64,000 nt of DNA from NCBI GenBank assembly GCA_030248195.1, contig JASAND010004371.1, forward strand, positions 1-64,000, written 5' to 3'. This DNA comes from Trissonchulus latispiculum (Eukaryota; Nematoda; Enoplea; Enoplida; Ironidae). This document shows positions 51,881 through 63,648 of the stretch, piece by piece; positions within the stretch are counted from its first letter, which is position 1; each line of letters starts with the position of its first letter. Position numbers and translations under genes: made by a program. The notes beneath the pieces are model-generated. The model worked only from the letters and a program-made list of their open reading frames with translations, did no database searches and was not told where the DNA came from.

Positions 51881-54800
51881 CATTATACATCATAATATCA
51901 AAAATAATTCGTCATAACGTACGGCTTGATATTCCATTAGTACTTGACAGGAAAGTTATGGTAAAGCAACACAATTGATCCTTAAAATTACTTGACCGTA
52001 GCAGCTAATGACAAAAGCGATGACACTAGAACAGAAATTCTTGTTTGACAGAAGCTACATAATATTGCGATTTCATCCGTCGTGAAGCCGTGGTTGTTAC
52101 TGTTCCCAAGCAATAACTAATAATTTCGAATGGGTTGATGCAGATAGATGTATTAATTTATTTGTTTTCAAAGTTCGTACGAATTTTGCATGTATATCTA
52201 TTGCAAACTTGAAAATTTTCCGTTTATAAACATTTTACTTTGATAAGTGGTAACTAGGGCTTAATGAAAACATTAGTGTCATCGAACAAGTTGAAAATTT
52301 GCATTTATGGAGGTCAGGGGAGGAACGGGAGGACTGAGAAAGCAAATTAAGTCTACTGACTATCACCTTCTCGTTGACCTAGTGTACATTATACCTTGAG
52401 CTTACAACTTTAGCGTACACCGAGCGAACGACAAAGTAATTCTAAACAGACTTCACATTTGTGTTCTACCCCACTACTGAAAATACCTAGAAGCTAGTGT
52501 TCTACTAAATAGGCAACAAGAAATTAGTGGTTTGTTTTTGGTCGGCCCAAAGTTCAATTTTTATTTTAAAAGGTTAATGTTGTTTCCCAGATTAAAAATT
52601 CTTCAATTTTTAGTATGCTATCCTCCTGCACGAATCCTTACTGACTGTAAAACTGGTTAAGAACAAAGTTATGGCTCGTCGGGGGGGGGGCTTGCACGCA
52701 AGAGTAAGAAATAGCAAACACAGGAAGCTACTTCACACCTGATTATGTGTAAAAAAACAAGTTAGGATAGTCTCACAACCACAGCTAGTCACAGTTATGA
52801 TCAGTCTGAGATAAGGTAGTTTAACTTCTGTAAGTAACGTTGTTGCTTATTTATCAGAACCATAATTAACTGTTGAAATACCCATGAAACGCTAAGTAGG
52901 GAAGGTAAAGGTGCAACATAAGTGACTCATACTATAACTTAGTTTACGTTTGCGGCTCCTACAACTACGAGAGACGGACTAATAGCAGAAGCAATAGCAG
53001 TACACAAAGAGTGTCTACCGTACCCCCCTTTTCATTGGATTCTAGTTTTCTGCTTAGACCGGTTTAAACCAGTTTTAAGGAATACATTAGGAATATGATA
53101 CGGAGGAGAAAAGTGCAAATGAGATTGTTATTCGACGCGCTAGCCGCATGAAATTAGGCGTTTTTCACTTTTCACTTTTCAAGGATTCCGAAAGGTAGAC
53201 GGTAAATGCTTTGAAGTTAGTCTGGATTAAAATTTTTGCAAACGCCAGTTTTGATTTGCATTTAGTGAACACTGGTGTGCTCCAGGTGAGACAGGTTAGG
53301 ACTAATGTTATTTTTAGGGCGTGTATGCAGAAGGGTCGAATAGCCTGCTAGGATGGTCTGTGGTGCAGTATTAGTTTACTGAATACGGCGACAGGAGCTA
53401 GGTGGAAAATGATTGATGTTAGTTTTCCCAGTATATAGAGTGACAGCGAAATAACAATTTTATTATTCTTATAATAATAGGAGCCGACTAATGGTATGTG
53501 TGCAATCCCTAGTGCACTAGTAGTTGTAGTGGTAACAACTTCTTAATGACTTATTTTAGGTTTTGTAGCGTTTACTTTACGCAACAGTATCATATAGATC
53601 AGAGGGTCTTTGCTTCAGTGCTGCTACGGTTGACCTAAGCGTAGAAAATTGTAAAGACGCGAAGAAGGAGAGAAAAATACAGAAAATATATAAATGTAAT
53701 TTTTATTATGGAGGGATAGGTATTTATGTGCGTTTTCGACTCCTCTCTATTTGTGAAAAAACAACTGAGATATAATTAATAAAAAACATTGCTTTACTTA
53801 CTGATACAAAGAACAGGGAAAATAGTTGTTAGTTTAATTATAATGCAAATCTCGAAACGAGGTTACAGAGCCATTAACAATTTTGTAGTTCCTATTATAG
53901 TGAGCTTCACAGCCCAAAGGTGAGATGAATGTCTGTAGATACGCCTATTGCTGCACACTTTCCTCGTTTTCAGAGTAAACCTATTATTAGCAATCATTGT
54001 ATTTTTTCTGTGTGAATAATCCGGTTTATTTTTCTCAAATAAACAGGCTGAGAATGCGCCAGTAAAATGGCGGGACAGTGTGATCTGGCGGGGCGTCAAG
54101 CGGGAGTACAGGGGCAGTTCTGACAGTTTCTCGTACCAGTCTTGCACAACGCTAACATTTTACGTGGTGATTCATCGTACACTTGCTGCTGTTTATAAAC
54201 AAAACGAACGAGGTTTTCAAACAAAATTAATTGTGTATCTGTTTGTGTGCTCAAAAGCACAGACTTACTGATGTCTTACCTACTAATATGTTTAAAAAGT
54301 TTGTGGGTCTATACAGTTTATTGACGAAGTTATAAATATATAAGTAGTTATAAGAAAATTATATGAAAATGTGCAATTGTTAGTTGCTAACAACAATAAA
54401 ATAGTTTTTTGAGATTTTACTGAAAAGTAGCACTAGTTGGGGGCGTTGAGCATTAATAAAAATTCAGCATTAGGGATCACCTTTACAACAGGAACAAACC
54501 GTTACAAATTCCTGATCAGTGGTCAGCGCAATCAAGAACCAATTATAATTTGGGTAAAGCAATATTTTTCTTCGTGTTGTCTACAAATTGTAAAGTTAAT
54601 AGCATTAATGTCATAAAATGTTTTTAAAACCTTTAATATTTTTATGGTTTTTTATTCTACTTGTTTAACTGTGTACACATTTAAATTGTAAAGGCTATTT
54701 AACAAGAAATCTGTAGTATGGAGTGGACTGGAGGGTAAGGATCAACAGATCCTGAATTAGTACCTGCCGACTACACAGAGTTGGACGCGGTCGCGGGTAC

Positions 54801-55920
54801 CCGCGGGTCGCGGTCGTGCTCAAATTTTTTTACCGCAATGACAGCAAATTTCCATCAAATCTTCGCAATTTGGGCCAATTAGTAGCAAAAATTTTCAAAT
54901 TTCCCAAAATATTTTACGTATTTCCATTGCCATAAGTGGTCCTCTGGACGAATCTTCAGGTTTATATTTATTCTTCATTTTGATTTACTACGTTAAATGC
55001 TTTGCCTGTCGGGTGGACAAGCTGTAGAAACTGTCAGTCCTTACGGTAGTCCTTACCGAAATTTATTCAAACTTGTTTATTTCTAATTCTGTCTAATTTG
55101 ATTTTAGAAAATTTCTTAACTTTGCGGGATCAGCAAAACTAGTCACCCTACACCTACAAACTTGAAGTCAGTCGAATGCTCTTACCAATACCTACAACTT
55201 TGTTGTTTCGAATATTCTTTGACTCCTTACGATTTACTCCTAGTACACTGTCCTGCTGTTTGCGTATATGTCAGGCAGCTTCTGTATGTAACAGCAATAT
55301 GATGTTTATGTTGCAGGAATAATTAACTTCACTATGTTTCGCAAGGATTGTTGGTTACCACAGTTAGAGTTACTTATATTAGATGTAATGGTTATCTGTT
55401 TTCCGAGATGTCTGTATGGATGTGGCCGGACGGTGCGCCGTTTGCCATAAGAATTGTATTGGCCACTGTCTTGCTTGCAAACATCAAGCATTTATGTATA
55501 TTTCCTGACATGTGGGATAAAGCTACGTAAATAACATATGTAAAAGTTAACCATAATGCGTTATTAGGCAAAATGTTTTCTACCTTCAACGTCAGTACTG
55601 TATCAGTTATCCTAACGTAGACGTAGATGAAGGTTTTACGACTAAAACATTTTAAATTTATATATAATTACTTAACTTTATGTGCCGCTGCCGATTTTGA
55701 ATGGGACTGCTGGCTTTCGTTTCTGGTTAGTTTCGCGCAAAAGCAGATTTTCAAACTGCAACAATTTAAAGAGTAACCTTGAAAATTACAGAATTTAGCA
55801 ATCTTTAATTCTAAAAGAAAAGTTGGTTATAACATTAAACGTCCGTCTGTTTGGTTTAGTTTGTACCCCTAAAACCATATCTGTGCTAGTATGAAAACAG
55901 TTAATGATACTATCTGCGTT
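51881..55920. other. Spacer without recognised gene
   Basis: Neutral AT-rich sequence. Open frames at 53863-54147 (-) and 55348-55530 (+) have no motif. The latter ends at a possible donor (GCTAC|gtaaat) whose phase would fit the exon at 55928, so it might be an upstream exon of gene X, but an acceptor is not convincing. Confidence 0.4.
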
Positions 55921-55943
55921 TTTTCAGGTACTGTTTCTTTGAA

Positions 55944-57987
55944 ATGTCAGAAGGGCTCTTTGTTGGACGTGTACAAACTGTATATAGATGTTTTTCTCTC
56001 AATACCTTTGTTCGAATTAATGGGCAGTGGAAAGACGTCGCTCAGAGATTTTGCGTGAAAAGAGGATATGTGCCATACATTGAAGTAAGTGTAAATGTAT
56101 GCTGATCCTCAGTTATTAATCGGCAATTTAATTTATTGTTAGAAGCGATGCTATTTTGGTAGCTGCCCCCTTCCCAAGCAAATCAGAAAATTCTGTAGAC
56201 AAGATTAATGGCTCTGTGCTCCCCTTCACAAAAGAAACATAAAATTTAAGTATTTCTTTCACAAAATTTTAAACTTTATTCAAAGTCACGACTACGTATC
56301 CGCATCGTTAACTTATGAAATGGTACCTTTCCAATAATGAATAGCTACGTTCTGTGCTCATAGTGCACCTGTACAGAAACGGCGGCAAATCATCCGCTAA
56401 ATAGCAAACTGCGCTTTCATTACAGCATTTCTCAAGTGTAAGAAATGTGTCTTGCGATTTGTGAATAAGTTTAAAACCATAAATCATGTACTGTAAAATG
56501 TCAATCAATCTATTCAATTGAGATTGCAAAATGTGCATAAAACACGGCCCCGGTCCCGGCCCGATACATAAAACACGACACCGGCTCCTGCCTCGGCCCC
56601 GGCCCGGGAGCATAAAACACGGCCCCGGCCCCACATAAAACACGCCCCCATTACGGCCCCGTGCATAAAACACGGCCCCGTCACGGCCGAATCACAAAAT
56701 CATGTTTTTGACTAATGGGACTAAACATAACCAATTCAGCATCTCCTAATCTATCAAATTAAATTGTTTAAATGTTCAGTCTTTGAGTTTGAAAAATCGA
56801 ATTTTAAATTGAAAATTATATCTTTGAAGCATCTTTTTTTAACTTTTTGTATCTTGGTAAACCTACAAATAACTAACTGTATGTAATGCAGTTATTAAAT
56901 GTGTAAATTAAATTAAATTAAATTGTGTAAATGTGTTTATGTGTAAATTTATTTTTAAGTCTATCTTGCGCTACGAAAAACTGGGGCTGTGTTTTTATGC
57001 ACACCACAAAATTAGTTTTAACAATGGGAAGCAGCCAATTTCAATTTATAGATAAGCACAGCCTCCGGACACACAACTTTGACGTATGGTTACTCAAAAA
57101 ACGAAAGACTCTCATAAACATAAAAAATTAGTTAAAGCGACATCAGGAAAAGTAGAAAAATGACCACTAATGACTAACCAGTAGTCAGTTAATTGTTAAT
57201 TATGTAAAAGTAATTTATATCTTGTGTCAACCGCAGGCAATAAGTTGTAGAATTTTTCAATTTCTTTTGTGGGACTTCCTTGATAATATGATCCATTAGT
57301 TGAAAATAACGTATGAACGTAACTACCCCTAAGTTTGTATTTTCGTAAAACAATTTTAAACAGCTAGATAATAAATATTTCAATCCTTTTTAAAATTGCT
57401 AATTCCAGATCTTCCCGTTAATTTGGAATGCTTAACCTTTAATTTAATGTCTAATTTTCCAGTTGTAATGCTAATTTAAAAAATTAAACGAATGTAATCT
57501 ATGTGACGCAGTTTTCCTTTAACGTTTCTGTAGAAATAGCTCCAACAGAAGTCGGGGTAAATTGCTTAACTAGGGCGGAGCATCAAATTGTTATGTGATT
57601 TCTTGGCCCAATCATATCCAACATATCCTACACATACGTAACTAATGTGTAAACGCTCCTGCATATATGCACGTTTTACACATAGTTTACAATATTGCCG
57701 GAACAGTCAGCCTTAAGAGAGAGGACCATTTATGTTTTCGTTACCGTAAAAGCAAATTTGCGTTTTCGTTGACGAAATTTGCAATTACTTTAAATTTTTG
57801 TTTTCGACACGACATATGTGCCTAGAATGTCATTGGTCCTGTTCAAATGAATTTTATTTTAACAAGTTATATTTATTCATTATCAGTTTTATCAATCTGC
57901 TGTCTTTGTTTTTATTTGTAGGAGCAGTTCTGTCGTGGATTTCCTAAGCCTTACCACAATCGGATTCCAGACTTCCAGATTCTTTGA
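55944..57987 (+). CDS. Gene X: short two-exon gene of unknown function
   Basis: Join of 55944-56084 and 57922-57987, 68 residues plus stop. Exon 1, after ttttttcag, reads MSEGLFVGRVQTVYRCFSLN through RINGQWKDVAQRFCVKRGYV to PYIE, donor GAA|gtaagt. Exon 2 reads EQFCRGFPKPYHNRIPDFQI-Leu-stop. Splice sites and phase agree. The exon may extend 5' of the ATG in frame (YCFFE), so an earlier start is possible. No family recognised. The compact basic/aromatic sequence suggests a small conserved protein. The 1.8 kb intron contains the 56.5-57.5 kb repeat. Confidence 0.55.
56530..57505. repeat. Dispersed repeat copy 2, inverted plus direct halves
   Basis: 56530-56770 is the inverse of 49360-49570, and about 56955-57505 repeats 49555-50095 in direct orientation, so the copy is a rearranged foldback. 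It contains the same GGCCCCGG/CATAAAACAC minisatellite on the minus strand. It lies in the intron of gene X. Confidence 0.75.
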
Positions 57988-59236
57988 AATGCCACGGCAG
58001 CGTTGACATATTCAAGATTTTCCTTGACAATATTCTCACTGCGGGCAAAACTCTGAAATCGAGAGTTGAAAATGCCGTAGTGCTGCAAAGCTTTGCTAAA
58101 TCCGTGAATAGTGTAGATATTGTAAATTGGAATTCGCTTTTATACTAAACGGTACTTTACAGGGCTTGTACCAGTACCAGTTTATATGCTGCTACTGAGA
58201 GATAGTGGGTTCGCTGTCTTTCCACTACCCCCAGTGCTAATAATTTCTTAATTTGGCCAATCGAGCTGAAAGTTTGAGTGTAATGAATGTATAAGAATGT
58301 TTTGGCCAACGCTGAGCTCAAATATCTCAAAATCCTTCGACTTCGCGAAATTGACAGTTGTGTGATCAGTAGGAGCGTTTCTCTTTTATCGCAGCAAATT
58401 AAAGAAAATTTTTTTGCAGTAATGAGGGTAAGGTTCCCATACAAAAGATCACTTTTATAGCTCTGCATGTGGCATTTTTCAACCTGCGTACTCATAAACA
58501 TGTTGTCTGTTATAGTGGTCTTTACTTGAATGAGCATACAATAGGCCTGCTTTAATTTTAGAAATTTTGCATCAACAAGAAGAATGGGAATGAATTTAGA
58601 AAGTGGGCTCTTCGGCAGTCTCCTTTGGAATCGGAGGACGGCGAGAGGCCATCGGTCAGCAGCGGAGGTACAAACATCGTCCGTAGGAAGTATAAACGTT
58701 ATACAGACCCCAAACTGTTGGCACGAAATTTAGTAGTGTTTACAGCTGAAAAAACAAAGGTCGCGAATTTAACAGGAGGAGATCCAAGCGAATCCCGAAT
58801 TAAGTTATCCGATTTGGCTTTGGAAAGAGACACGGAAAGACACAAATAACTGATTGCGGAAATCGAAGAAGATATGGACGAATTGAAAGAGACCTGTTCC
58901 AGAGTGACCAGTATTGAGCGTTCTCTCCAACTCTAGAGGAAGAAGAACCAGGTATGCAGGCATATGTACATGCAAATAGTATTTATGTGGCGTTAATTAT
59001 ACGGGGTTCGTTTTTCGTTATCGCAGTATACACACCCGCCGCGTCGCGAGTGCCCGCCTTCACATTGAACGGAGTCAAACTGCACTCCTTCTTGGTTTTT
59101 CACGGAGTGACTCCTATCTTAGCTAGTCCTTAGGACAGTCACAGTCATTTCAGGGTATATAGTGGTCAAAAAATCGTTCAAATTTTGACTCACCACAATT
59201 TTTCTTTTTGAGTTCTCCCGGATCAGTAGTTGTCAA
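57826..59236. repeat. Segmental duplication copy B, part 1
   Basis: Counterpart of 37140-38680, in the same orientation about 20.6 kb downstream. It carries gene X exon 2 and gene Y. Divergence is several percent, with small indels. Confidence 0.85.
58422..58849 (+). CDS. Gene Y copy B (unrecognised; truncated)
   Basis: Join of 58422-58427 (ATG AGG, gtaagg donor) and 58562-58849, 97 residues: KFCINKKNGNEFRKWALRQS, Ser/Gly linker, RRKYKRYTDPKLLARNLVVF, TAEKTKVANLTGGDP, ERDTERHK, stop. Copy A continues past this point (RLIAELEEDTDEL), and the same residues remain readable after the stop here, so AAATAA is probably a nonsense change. Basic N-terminal half, charged helical C-terminal half. Family unknown. 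Confidence 0.45.
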
Positions 59237-59698
59237 TGTCCAGCATCTGAGAATATGACGGCCGAGGAATTTGTTGCGTATTCGAGGCCGAAGTTTGGGG
59301 CTGGGAAGAACCCCCCGCCTGGGTCCACAACTGACCGGGACTTGAGCCATACAACAGGGAATATTTTGATTTCGCCCAGAATTTTCCCCCCAAGTTTGCA
59401 AGGGAATCGTAGTGGGGATATAGGGGATCCCCCAATTTCGATATGGCGCTCCCCCCCCCCGAGTTCCAGGTGGAACCCCGTCTTGGAGGGGCGGGTCAGT
59501 ATATTCCCCAAGTTCACGCGGGTCCCCCCGATCCATAACTGGGGCCTGCTCACAACACCTCTGTCGCAAAACTAAATCGTTATACTCGTCCGGATAATCT
59601 AAATTTTGTAAAAATTCAAAAAGCCGTTGAATATCTTGCAGTCGATCTTCTAAAGCACGAAAAAATTTAGGGTCAAGACCGTCACACTCCTCCAACAT
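59150..59698 (-). CDS. Coding-like fragment, family unknown
   Basis: The open frame from 59698 begins LEECDGLDPKFFRALEDRLQ then DIQRLFEFLQNLDYPDEYND, a convincing helical and charged protein sequence, and becomes Gly/Pro-rich near a C/G run at 59452-59461. The better continuation after it lies in a second frame (GGKFWAKSKYSLLYG, SQPQTSASNTQQIPRPSYSQ, MLDIDNY stop at about 59223). A homopolymer indel probably breaks one gene. It lies in the insertion unique to duplication copy B. Confidence 0.4.
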   Translation of the reverse strand: MLEECDGLDPKFFRALEDRLQDIQRLFEFLQNLDYPDEYNDLVLRQRCCEQAPVMDRGDPRELGEYTDPPLQDGVPPGTRGGGAPYRNWGIPYIPTTIPLQTWGENSGRNQNIPCCMAQVPVSCGPRRGVLPSPKLRPRIRNKFLGRHILRCWTLTTTDPGELKKKNCGESKFERFFDHYIP

Positions 59699-59774
59699 CT
59701 ACCACATGACACGGTCGCCACATGTGAAGTTTGACTCTACTGATCTTAGTAAAATGCTGTTGCCTGACTTTTAC

Positions 59775-60458
59775 CAAGAGTGCATAATTGCACTATATAT
59801 AAGAAGAAGAGTAAGCCACTAGAGGGCTCCTCTTCTTGACATTGCGTAACGGTGCTCCGACCACAATACGCGAATGTTCCCCCGTTTGGTGGGGGGGTAG
59901 CTCTTTTCGACAAAGCATACCCCCCCTCCGTTTGGTGGGGGGGTAGCAGAAAAGAGGTCCCCGTTTGGTGGGGGGGTAGCCAACAGCCAATCAGATTGCA
60001 GAGACCCCCTCCCCGTTTGGTGGGGGGGTAGAGCAGAGGATTACGGTAGTTTTTGTTCTATTCGAAAATGTGTCCCCGTTTGGTGCGGGGGTTGCAAAGA
60101 GAGGTCGCAGTTTGCTGGGGGGGGGCGTAGCAAAAGGGGTCCCCGATTGGGGGGGTAATCAACAGCCAAACAGATTCAGCCAATTCTAGACTGACTTGAC
60201 GACCCCCCCAAACGGGAACCCTATTCTGCCTACCCCCCCACCAAACGGGGACCCCTTTTGCATACCCCCCACCAAACGGGGACCCTTTTTGCATACCCCC
60301 CCACCAAACGGGGAGGGGGTATGCTTGTCGACCCCCCCACCAAACGGGGGAACATTCGCGTATTGTGGTCGGAGCACCGTTACGCAATGCCAAGAAGAGA
60401 AGCCCTCTAGTGGCTTACTCTTCTTCTATAATATAAAGGAATTAATTATGGACTCTTG
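59775..60458. mobile_element. Foldback MITE, CAAGAGT termini, CCCCGTTTGGTGGGG arrays
   Basis: CTTTTAC flanks it (59768-59774, 60459-60465), an exact 7-bp duplication. Ends CAAGAGTGCATAATT and AATTATGGACTCTTG. Arms continue with AGAAGAGTAAGCCACTAGAGGG and GTAACGGTGCTCCGACCACAATACGCGAA. The centre repeats CCCCGTTTGGTGGGGGGGTAGC about six times on the left and inverted on the right. Same family as 12170, 23250 and 26973. Confidence 0.85.
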
Positions 60459-61167
60459 CTTTTACTCTCTAGATTAGAACTAGATTACAGGTGAACAAAC
60501 GTGGTGTGTGATGCTGGAGCAATGTTCGGACCTGACCAACTAGAAATCAATGGAAAGATTACAACGGTTTATTTAATTTCGACAAGAACTTGACGACAAA
60601 GTTAGAGCAAAACATAAATTCCGACCAAAATATAAGTTTGACAAAAATATTGCAACAATACAAAAGCGCCCGGCAGAAGCCGGCTGAGCGACAAAGGTAG
60701 AAACTTGACTAACTCCCAAAACGATTCAACCCACGAATTCGGACCCAAAGTTTGCAACCCAACCATTCACTAGAGAACTTACACCCACACTGCGACAAAC
60801 CAACCCAATAATGGAGGAATACAACTATCCGAACCTACGAATTTAGACAAGAGTAATGCAAAATGATTGAACGGTCAACAAATGAAATGTTATTTTCACT
60901 TAGGCTTAGCAGCTCATGAATAATTTATATCTTTCCTGCCGGTGCTAACTTCACATTAGCATAATCCTTAGGTGTACTTGTAGGTCTAAGCTGCCTTACA
61001 GATTTTCCTAGATGAAATGCTTAAAAATACTTTCCCTTAACATTATACAACCTGGTGCTATATAAGCAGGATAAAATAAGTAAATCATTATATTAAACTA
61101 TATACACACAACAGCAAGTATATAACTTTCAAACTGTTGCTGTCTGTCAAAATTTTTAGGTTTTTCT

Positions 61168-61285
61168 TCAGTTTCGACTTAAACCAACAGCTTCGATAAA
61201 ATTTTCGATGTGGTCCTCATGTTTCCTTATTAGCAGAGGATCTTGAGGGTTGCCATACACTTTATGTTCAAGCACACTGTTGGTC
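61168..61285 (-). CDS. Gene Z copy B, last exon
   Basis: Minus-strand exon encoding TNSVLEHKVYGNPQDPLLIR and KHEDHIENFIEAVGLSRN, stop TGA at 61170-61168. It differs from copy A by similar residues in several places. Acceptor cag before 61285 on the minus strand. Confidence 0.5.
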
Positions 61286-61499
61286 CTGAGTTACAACATA
61301 TTTATACTGAAAAACTGGGCCCACATAATATCTCAATCATGGGTAGTAGTTAATAGAAAGAAGTTGAAAGAATATATTCATCAGTTTAATTGATCAATTA
61401 TGTTAGGAAACATATAGGAGAAGAGCACGATACCAGCAATACACCTACCCATATGTCAATATTGGTGGATTTGGGCGTGAAGTAGGTTTGATCGCATAC

Positions 61500-61620
61500 C
61501 TTTCCGTGCACTGAGTTCGCCCAAGGCAGTTGCTTTTAAGAGAATCCATGAGCCTTTGCATGGAAACAACCTCCTCGCAAAAATCAAAAAACAGAAAACC
61601 GCAGTATGGGAGTCCCCGAA
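61500..61620 (-). pseudogene. Gene Z copy B, upstream exon (partly lost)
   Basis: Keeps FFDFCEEVVSMQRLMDSLKS and NCLGRTQCTE with donor AAAG|gtatgc. Further upstream a deletion relative to copy A (around the LGENMATNSH segment) shifts the frame, so this copy is probably inactive. Confidence 0.4.
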
Positions 61621-62644
61621 GTGAGCAGTTTTGGGAAAGTGACCACCAAATTAGATCGCAAACATTATAGATATTTCTCAAAACCAACCTCACTCTAAAC
61701 TGCCAAGATGTTTCAACACTCTGCAGTACATTATTGAAAATTGGCATAGGAATAAATAAAATTTATCTGTGCGAAAGAGAACATTTTCAACAAAAAATTC
61801 CTCACTCAAATAAAATTTAATGGGAATTTTGGCAAATTTTATCTGAAAATGTTTAAAAAATTTTATGAACTTCGGATAGTTTGTGTGGAAATCCCGAAAA
61901 ATTGCCTCATTTGCCGGATCGGCGATCCGGAAAAATCAAGCTCCGGTCCGGCGGAACCGATCCGAAAACTTGCCTATCCGTTCTGATCTGATCCGACCGA
62001 TCCGCTCCACATTAGTACGGCCAAGTAAAACATTGCAAATGCAGACAAATGAAGCGGATGAAGCCAACACTGATATTTTTCAGAAACATTCATGCTTCAA
62101 ATCTATGGCCTGTCGATGTCGATCAGTCGGATAAAGTCGAGGTAAGTCATTTTTAGTACCCAATTCTTCGAAACCAGTTTTAAAAATTTTTGTTACAGCT
62201 AACTGTTCGTGCTCAGCAGCGCAAAATGGATTTTTCACGAATGTTTTCAAAGCGCCTGTGTGCTAAGAATTTTTTTACTCTCACACCTGTTGAGGCCCCG
62301 AAATTTCCTTTCGCAAGGATAAAGGCGAACATATAAAGATATACAACATTGCTCATAAGAGGCACAAAGATGATAAAACAAAGTTGATAAAACAAGTTCA
62401 TAAAACTAGTGGATAACACTGACATAAATTGTTAGTAAAAACGAAAGCTATAGACATACAGCCATGCAGACAAAACTACATTATTTTACGCTATAAACTG
62501 GTTCAAAGTGAAAATGCAAGTTATGAATATAAAGAGCAGAATCGGACATTTTGGTTTCGGAATGTCGAAATCGATGCCAAACAATGGGACAGTCTTCAAA
62601 GTGTGAATACAGTTCAATGTCAATTCCAACTGCGCGAGCCGTTG

Positions 62645-63448
62645 TCATGATTTCTGTATCCGTCGCCCAAACTTTTTAGGCATTCCACACCTAGACAGAT
62701 AATCGTTAATGTTTTCTTCTTGATAGTCGGATAAAAATTCAGAATTTTCGGGGCTTTCTATTTCTTTCACAATAGCAGTGGCGAATATGGCGGTGATGGG
62801 TCTCGGTTCCGGTAAGAATTTTGGAAATTGTTCGAAAATAGCAGTTACCATCACCGACAATGTGTTTGACATTGCCAGGTTTTCCCAGTTCCTGAGAAGC
62901 AGTCATTGTGGGCGGAAAAATTGGTCCAGTGATCCCTAAAAGCCTGACTGTATCTCTTCTGGAATCAGTTGTTGCAGGCTTGAACTAACGCGGGATAGGA
63001 GGGGTGCTATTCTCGGCAAGCTCGATTTTGACATTGCCGCTTTCTGGCAGCAGGCTTCCAGAACTGGACCTGGGGTTGTCAGATACGTCTGCTGCTGTCA
63101 GAGAATCACATGAGCTTTCCTCTGCCTCAGTCTGCAGCACGGTATCGGCAGAAGTGAGATCGTGGGGAGAGTCAACGGATTGTCCAAAGTCCCGGGATGA
63201 CCATTTTCGGATTTTTGCTGTGTCAAATGCACGACCAAAACATTTCTCGCAGGACTTAAGATGGGCAATGATGTCCTTCATTATACCGTTCTAATAATAG
63301 CGTCCACATAGGAAATGAAAGCAACGATCACGACCAATATGGTCCCAGCATTCTTGCGCTTCAATCAACAGCTTCTTTTTTCTTCTTTTGAAAGGATAAC
63401 TCGTCGACTGATTCCTGAATGTCCATAGTAGAGAACATCTGAAACAAA
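62645..63448 (-). pseudogene. Zinc-finger-like coding fragment, frame broken
   Basis: Minus strand: after ttgtttcag, MFSTMDIQESVDELSFQK, then an A-run (six or more A) where the frame changes and LLIEAQECWDHIGRDRCFHF-LCGRYY follows to a stop. The frame resumes with MKDIIAHLKSCEKCFGRAF and an acidic Ser-rich segment (about 63281-62985). Later text (LLRNWENLAMSNTLSVMVTA, FLSDYQEENINDYLSRCG) runs to 62645. C-x-H-x-x-C ... H-x3-C-x2-C suggests a C2HC-type finger. The family is not recognised. Confidence 0.4.
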
Positions 63449-63648
63449 TGAAATACGTATATAACATTATTATCTATTTTAGCAAGTGAAATCTTGGAAA
63501 CCCCTTTGCCAAGAGAAAATTGCAAGACCTTCCTTTGACTAATGTCGTCGCCGAATGGGATCACACTATTTCATCTGTTAAATCATTGGTATCAGTTTAT
63601 TCAGTAGTACACAGTATCCCCCCCTCGAAAATGTCTTCCGTGCACAGT

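Larger units (their letters stand above)
60977..61650. repeat. Segmental duplication copy B, part 2
   Basis: Counterpart of 38880-39780. Separated from part 1 by about 1.7 kb of unique sequence that includes the 59775 MITE. Confidence 0.8.

Noticed and set aside
53863..54147. Minus-strand 94-codon frame (WYEKLSELPLYSRL...)
   Set aside because: The first 35 residues look plausible but the rest does not. No splice sites or neighbours support a gene.
61883..62134. Arg/Ser-rich plus-strand frame
   Set aside because: Generated by GATCCG/CCGGATC low-complexity repeats near 61915-62010.
62429..62650. 73-codon plus frame ending QFQLREPLS
   Set aside because: Looks mildly coding but has no family match, no clear start or splice context, and abuts the minus-strand fragment. 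Left unannotated.
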